A stretch of DNA of 64,000 nucleotides from Comamonadaceae bacterium CG12_big_fil_rev_8_21_14_0_65_59_15 (GTDB lineage: Bacteria > Pseudomonadota > Gammaproteobacteria > Burkholderiales > Burkholderiaceae_C): positions 92,264 through 156,263 of the forward strand of contig PCUV01000094.1 in the NCBI GenBank assembly GCA_002786915.1, read 5' to 3'. The notes beneath the pieces are model-generated. The model saw nothing but the letters and a program-made list of their open reading frames with translations. It had not been told where the DNA came from and made no database searches. The position numbers were made by a program, and so were the translations under genes. Below, in pieces: positions 61,297-64,000 of this stretch (positions are counted from its first letter, which is position 1; each line of letters begins with the position of its first letter).

Positions 61297-62859
61297 TCAA
61301 CGGACCCCAAGATACATGAGGCCATCTGTTTTTGCACTGTTTAGCGCCATAGTCACCAGCAGACGAGCACTGCTGTTGTAGTACGCAATGCCATACGTTT
61401 TTGTGCCATTTCCTAGAGCACAGCCATTACCAGTGTGTGTGATCTGAACATTAAATACATTTTTACCAGATGCGCGCTGACTTGCAGTTCCCGAGAACGA
61501 GCAACTATAGCCCCCAACAGTAACACTACCAGAAATACTGCCGTTGCTTGCGATTGTGATGGGCACTGACTGCGCATAAGTCCACCCCGTCAAACCGTAA
61601 CCTGCATAGGTGCCAGCTATGGTTGCAAGTGTGGCAGGCTGGTTGTATTCAGCACTATAGCTACCAGTAAATGTTGTACCCAGCGATGTCGCAACGTAAA
61701 TAGTATTTTTAGATGAGAAAGTTCCAGAATACGAGCCTGGATGAATCGTTGCGTTGTAGAAATCAAAACCTGTTCCTGACAGATTTGTCCCGCTATTCTT
61801 AGTATTTCCGTACAAAGCCCCAGCTAGCTGACCTTGATAAAAATAGAAACCAAAAGTTTCTCCATTTTCAAGTATTGCAAGTTGAACCTGCGTGCCAGTA
61901 GATGACGTTCCAGTCCAAAATCCTTCCATTGGAAGGGTATTGATACTCGCTCCAGTACCAACAGTAATATTCTGCGTCAACTGCGATGCCGCAGAGTAGC
62001 TGGTGTTGCCTGCTTGGTTAGCAGTAATGGTGCAAGTTCCAGCTGCCAGGCCTGTAACGGTTTTGCCAGAAACGCTACAAACAGTTGGCGTTGAGCTGGC
62101 GAAGGTAACAGTGAGCCCCGAAGAGGCAGTTGCACTCACGGTGCCAGAACCACCAACAGTAACAGTAGGTGCATTACCAAAACTGATGGTTTGAGCTGAC
62201 TTGCCAACAGTAATGTTTTGCGTCAACTGCGATGCCGCAGAGTAGCTGGTGTTGCCTGCTTGGTTAGCAGTAATGGTGCAAGTTCCAGCTGCCAAGCCTG
62301 TAACGGTTGCGCCAGAAACGCTACAAATAGTCGGCGTTGAGCTGGCAAAGGTAACAGTCAGCCCCGATGAGGCAGTTGCACTCACATTGCCAGCACCACC
62401 TACGGTAACAGTGGGTGCATTACCAAAACTGATGGTTTGAGGAACAATGTCTAGAACAACATTCATCCAGAAACCCTCAGTTGCGGCAATGGCGGTACTG
62501 AAAGCTTTATACCCCTTACTGATGATGTAGTTTGACAGAATTGTGCCGCCCTGCGCTTCTAGCTTGGGTGCGAAAAACTTCCAAGTCGAACTGGGAGCAT
62601 CCCATGCCCACACAGTGCTAATGGATTGTTTGGACATCTTTAAGCTGTTGGCCAAATTGCTACTAAGTACTGTGGGCGTAATTTCATCGCCAGTAGCAAC
62701 CAAATTCCAACCTTTTACAAGATTTGCAGAGCTTAAGTTAAACGGCGCACCAGACATTGCCGTCAATGTGGTCGCAGTCTTAGCATTGACCCAGAAACCC
62801 TCACCTGGGGCAACCACGCTCAGTACACCGTATCCTTTTCCATCAGCGTAAATTTGCAA
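61297..62859 (-). pseudogene. Ig-like repeat surface protein, 5'-truncated by an insertion sequence
   Basis: The open frame of 520 codons begins only with a TTG and lacks a signal peptide. The reading frame starts LQIYADGKGYGVLSVVAPGE and is cut by a stop just upstream, where IS DNA begins. It has two FWVN-type segments (GEGFWVNAKTATT; ATEGFWMNVV), two 82-residue Ig-like repeats (QTISFGNAPTVTVGG...TCTITANQAGNTSYSAASQ), and a C-terminal region of about 200 residues with beta-rich, Gly/Ser/Thr-rich sequence (GTYAGYGLTGWTYAQS) ending LMYLGVR. It was probably a secreted or surface-anchored protein; the intact N-terminus would lie beyond the IS. Confidence 0.75.
61955..62446. repeat. Two 246-bp tandem repeats encoding Ig-like domains
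   Basis: Two near-identical units (about 61955-62200 and 62201-62446) share CGTCAACTGCGATGCCGCAG and CCAAAACTGATGGTTTGA at 246-base spacing. Each encodes an 82-residue Ig-like repeat. Very recent duplication or gene conversion is likely, as silent differences are few. Confidence 0.9.
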
Positions 62860-62869
62860 ATCTACTCAC

Positions 62870-64000
62870 TACTGTCCGGTGAACACGGTTCTGATTTGAC
62901 GCAAACCCAATAGTCATGCGGGTTTGCGGTCGAAAAAGTTTGGTGTCGATTTGAATTTTATGAACGCTTTTACTGGTAGTTTCCCTAGGTTGACAACTTT
63001 GGGAAAGTATTGTGAATTCTGGAAAGACGCTTTTCGCGCAAGTCATGGACTTCGTGCCCTGGACCAGCTTCTCTCGGATCGTGGCTCGCTACTCGGGGGA
63101 CGCGCGGGTTTCTACTCTTTCCAGCACCGAGCATTTCCGCATCATGGCCTATGCGCAGCTCACCTGGCGCGAATCGCTGCGCGATATTGAGGCCACGTTG
63201 AGCGCCAATGCGACCAAGCTCTACGGTATGGGTCTGCGTCAAGCAGTGCGTCGAACCACTTTGGCCGATGCCAACGAACGACGCGATTGGCGCATCTGGG
63301 CTGACTTTGCAGCGGTGCTGATTCGCCGCGCCAACAAGCTCTATGCCGATGAACCGCTGGGATTGGATGTCAACATCGCTGGCAAGGTGTACGCGCTGGA
63401 TTCCAGCACGATTGACTTGTGCCTGAGTCTGTTTGGTTGGGCACCGTTTCGCACGACCAAGGCGGCCATCAAGCTGCATACGCTGTTGGACTTGCGCGGC
63501 AGCATCCCTAGCTTCATTCACATCAGCGATGGCAAGATGGGTGATGTCAATGTGCTCGATATCTTGCCACTTGAGGCTGGGGCTTTCTACATCATGGATC
63601 GCGGCTATCTGGACTTTGCCAGGCTGTTCTCGATGCATCAGGCAGGTGCCTTTTTTGTGACACGCGCCAAGTCCAACTTCAACGCACGACGCGTGTACTC
63701 CAACAAGGTGGATAAGGGCACTGGCGTGGTGTGTGATCAGTCGGTGGCGCTCAATGGCATCAAGGCGGCCAAAGACTATCCTGAGCATTTGCGCCGGGTG
63801 CGATACAAGGATCCCACGGGTAAGACGCTGATCTTTTTGACCAACAACACGACGCTGCCTGCACCGGTGATTGCCCAGCTTTATAAGAATCGCTGGCAGG
63901 TGGAATTGTTCTTCAAGTGGATCAAGCAGCATCTGCGCATCAAGAAGTTTTTGGGTACCAGCGAGAACGCGGTGAAGACGCAAGTTTGGTGCGCCATCGC
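62870..64000 (+). mobile_element. IS4-family insertion sequence, left part (cut by right edge)
   Basis: The left boundary is placed about where homology of the truncated surface gene stops (ACTGTCCGGTGAACACG); the exact terminal repeat could not be confirmed. A CGCAAACCC-n11-GGGTTTGCG hairpin lies at 62900-62928 in the leader. The transposase begins at 63012 and runs off the window. The insertion appears to have cut the 5' part of the surface gene. Confidence 0.75.
63012..64000 (+). CDS. IS4-family transposase (DUF4372 + DDE), partial at right edge
   Basis: The open frame, starting with GTG at 63012 (MNSGKTLFAQVMDFVPWTSF), runs to the edge of the window for 329 codons. The N-terminal DUF4372 part contains FRIMAYAQLTWRESLRDIEA. 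The DDE residues lie in YALDSSTIDLCLS, YIMDRGYLDFARL and the YREK motif YKNRWQVELFFKWIKQHL. It catalyses cut-and-paste transposition of the element. No internal stop is seen, so it may be active if complete. Confidence 0.9.
   Translation, partial: MNSGKTLFAQVMDFVPWTSFSRIVARYSGDARVSTLSSTEHFRIMAYAQLTWRESLRDIEATLSANATKLYGMGLRQAVRRTTLADANERRDWRIWADFAAVLIRRANKLYADEPLGLDVNIAGKVYALDSSTIDLCLSLFGWAPFRTTKAAIKLHTLLDLRGSIPSFIHISDGKMGDVNVLDILPLEAGAFYIMDRGYLDFARLFSMHQAGAFFVTRAKSNFNARRVYSNKVDKGTGVVCDQSVALNGIKAAKDYPEHLRRVRYKDPTGKTLIFLTNNTTLPAPVIAQLYKNRWQVELFFKWIKQHLRIKKFLGTSENAVKTQVWCAI

Overview
The window reads as a chromosomal piece of a GC-rich betaproteobacterium of the Comamonadaceae (Rhodoferax/Polaromonas type). 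This is an inference from protein styles and from repeats typical of that family: a Lys/Ala/Pro histone H1-like protein, an ahcY-tlyA-metF block, an SAH riboswitch, a class Ia nrdAB pair with NrdR boxes, and many copies of a short palindromic repeat with an AGCTGCT-n-GCGCTT core. No rRNA, tRNA or CRISPR array was found.

Layout. 1-5 kb: a DUF349 protein cut by the left edge and a large DUF748/AsmA-like envelope protein. 5-8 kb: an SLT-domain protein, then a ZTP riboswitch, glyA and nrdR. 8-15 kb: an ArnT-like glycosyltransferase and a sugar-phosphate block (pgi and tal leftward; zwf and a HexR-like regulator rightward) with a candidate HexR operator between tal and zwf. 15-18.7 kb: sugar-nucleotide genes (galE, an NDP-sugar pyrophosphorylase, manC-type). 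19-25.6 kb: a toxin-antitoxin pair, then the methyl-cycle cluster metF, tlyA, ahcY (with SAH riboswitch), interrupted by an XRE regulator and a DUF4062/ATPase/winged-helix protein. 25.6-30 kb: a two-component system whose two genes are separated by palindromic elements, an AmpG-like permease and a tyrosine phosphatase. 30-41 kb: CBS protein, glgC, EamA transporter, DTW protein, NERD/UvrD helicase, aldo-keto reductase, a coupled CheY / CheC-like / GGDEF operon in which the CheC-like gene is frameshifted, and an acyl-CoA synthetase. 41-52 kb: hydrolase, prfB with its programmed frameshift, pepN, fbp, nrdA, nrdB and the H1-like gene. 52-58.8 kb: accB-accC-prmA-DUF3426, TlpA-like protein, a conserved unknown and mpl. 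58.8-64 kb: an accessory region in which two small toxin-antitoxin cassettes lie between decayed copies of one surface-protein 3' end, followed by a 5'-truncated Ig-like surface gene and an IS4-family insertion sequence running off the right edge.

How the genes fit together. Much of the window is one-carbon and nucleotide metabolism (glyA, metF, ahcY, nrdAB, NrdR), with two riboswitches and two NrdR boxes as visible control sites, plus sugar-phosphate and exopolysaccharide precursor supply (pgi, tal, zwf, galE, manC, glgC, fbp).

The most unusual signals are: the toxin-antitoxin cassette array at 58.8-62.9 kb; the dispersed palindromic repeat, which supplies stop codons for several genes and appears to be read through in frame inside others; a near-perfect palindromic MITE abutting the ahcY promoter and riboswitch; and the DUF4062-ATPase/XRE insertion in the methyl-cycle cluster.
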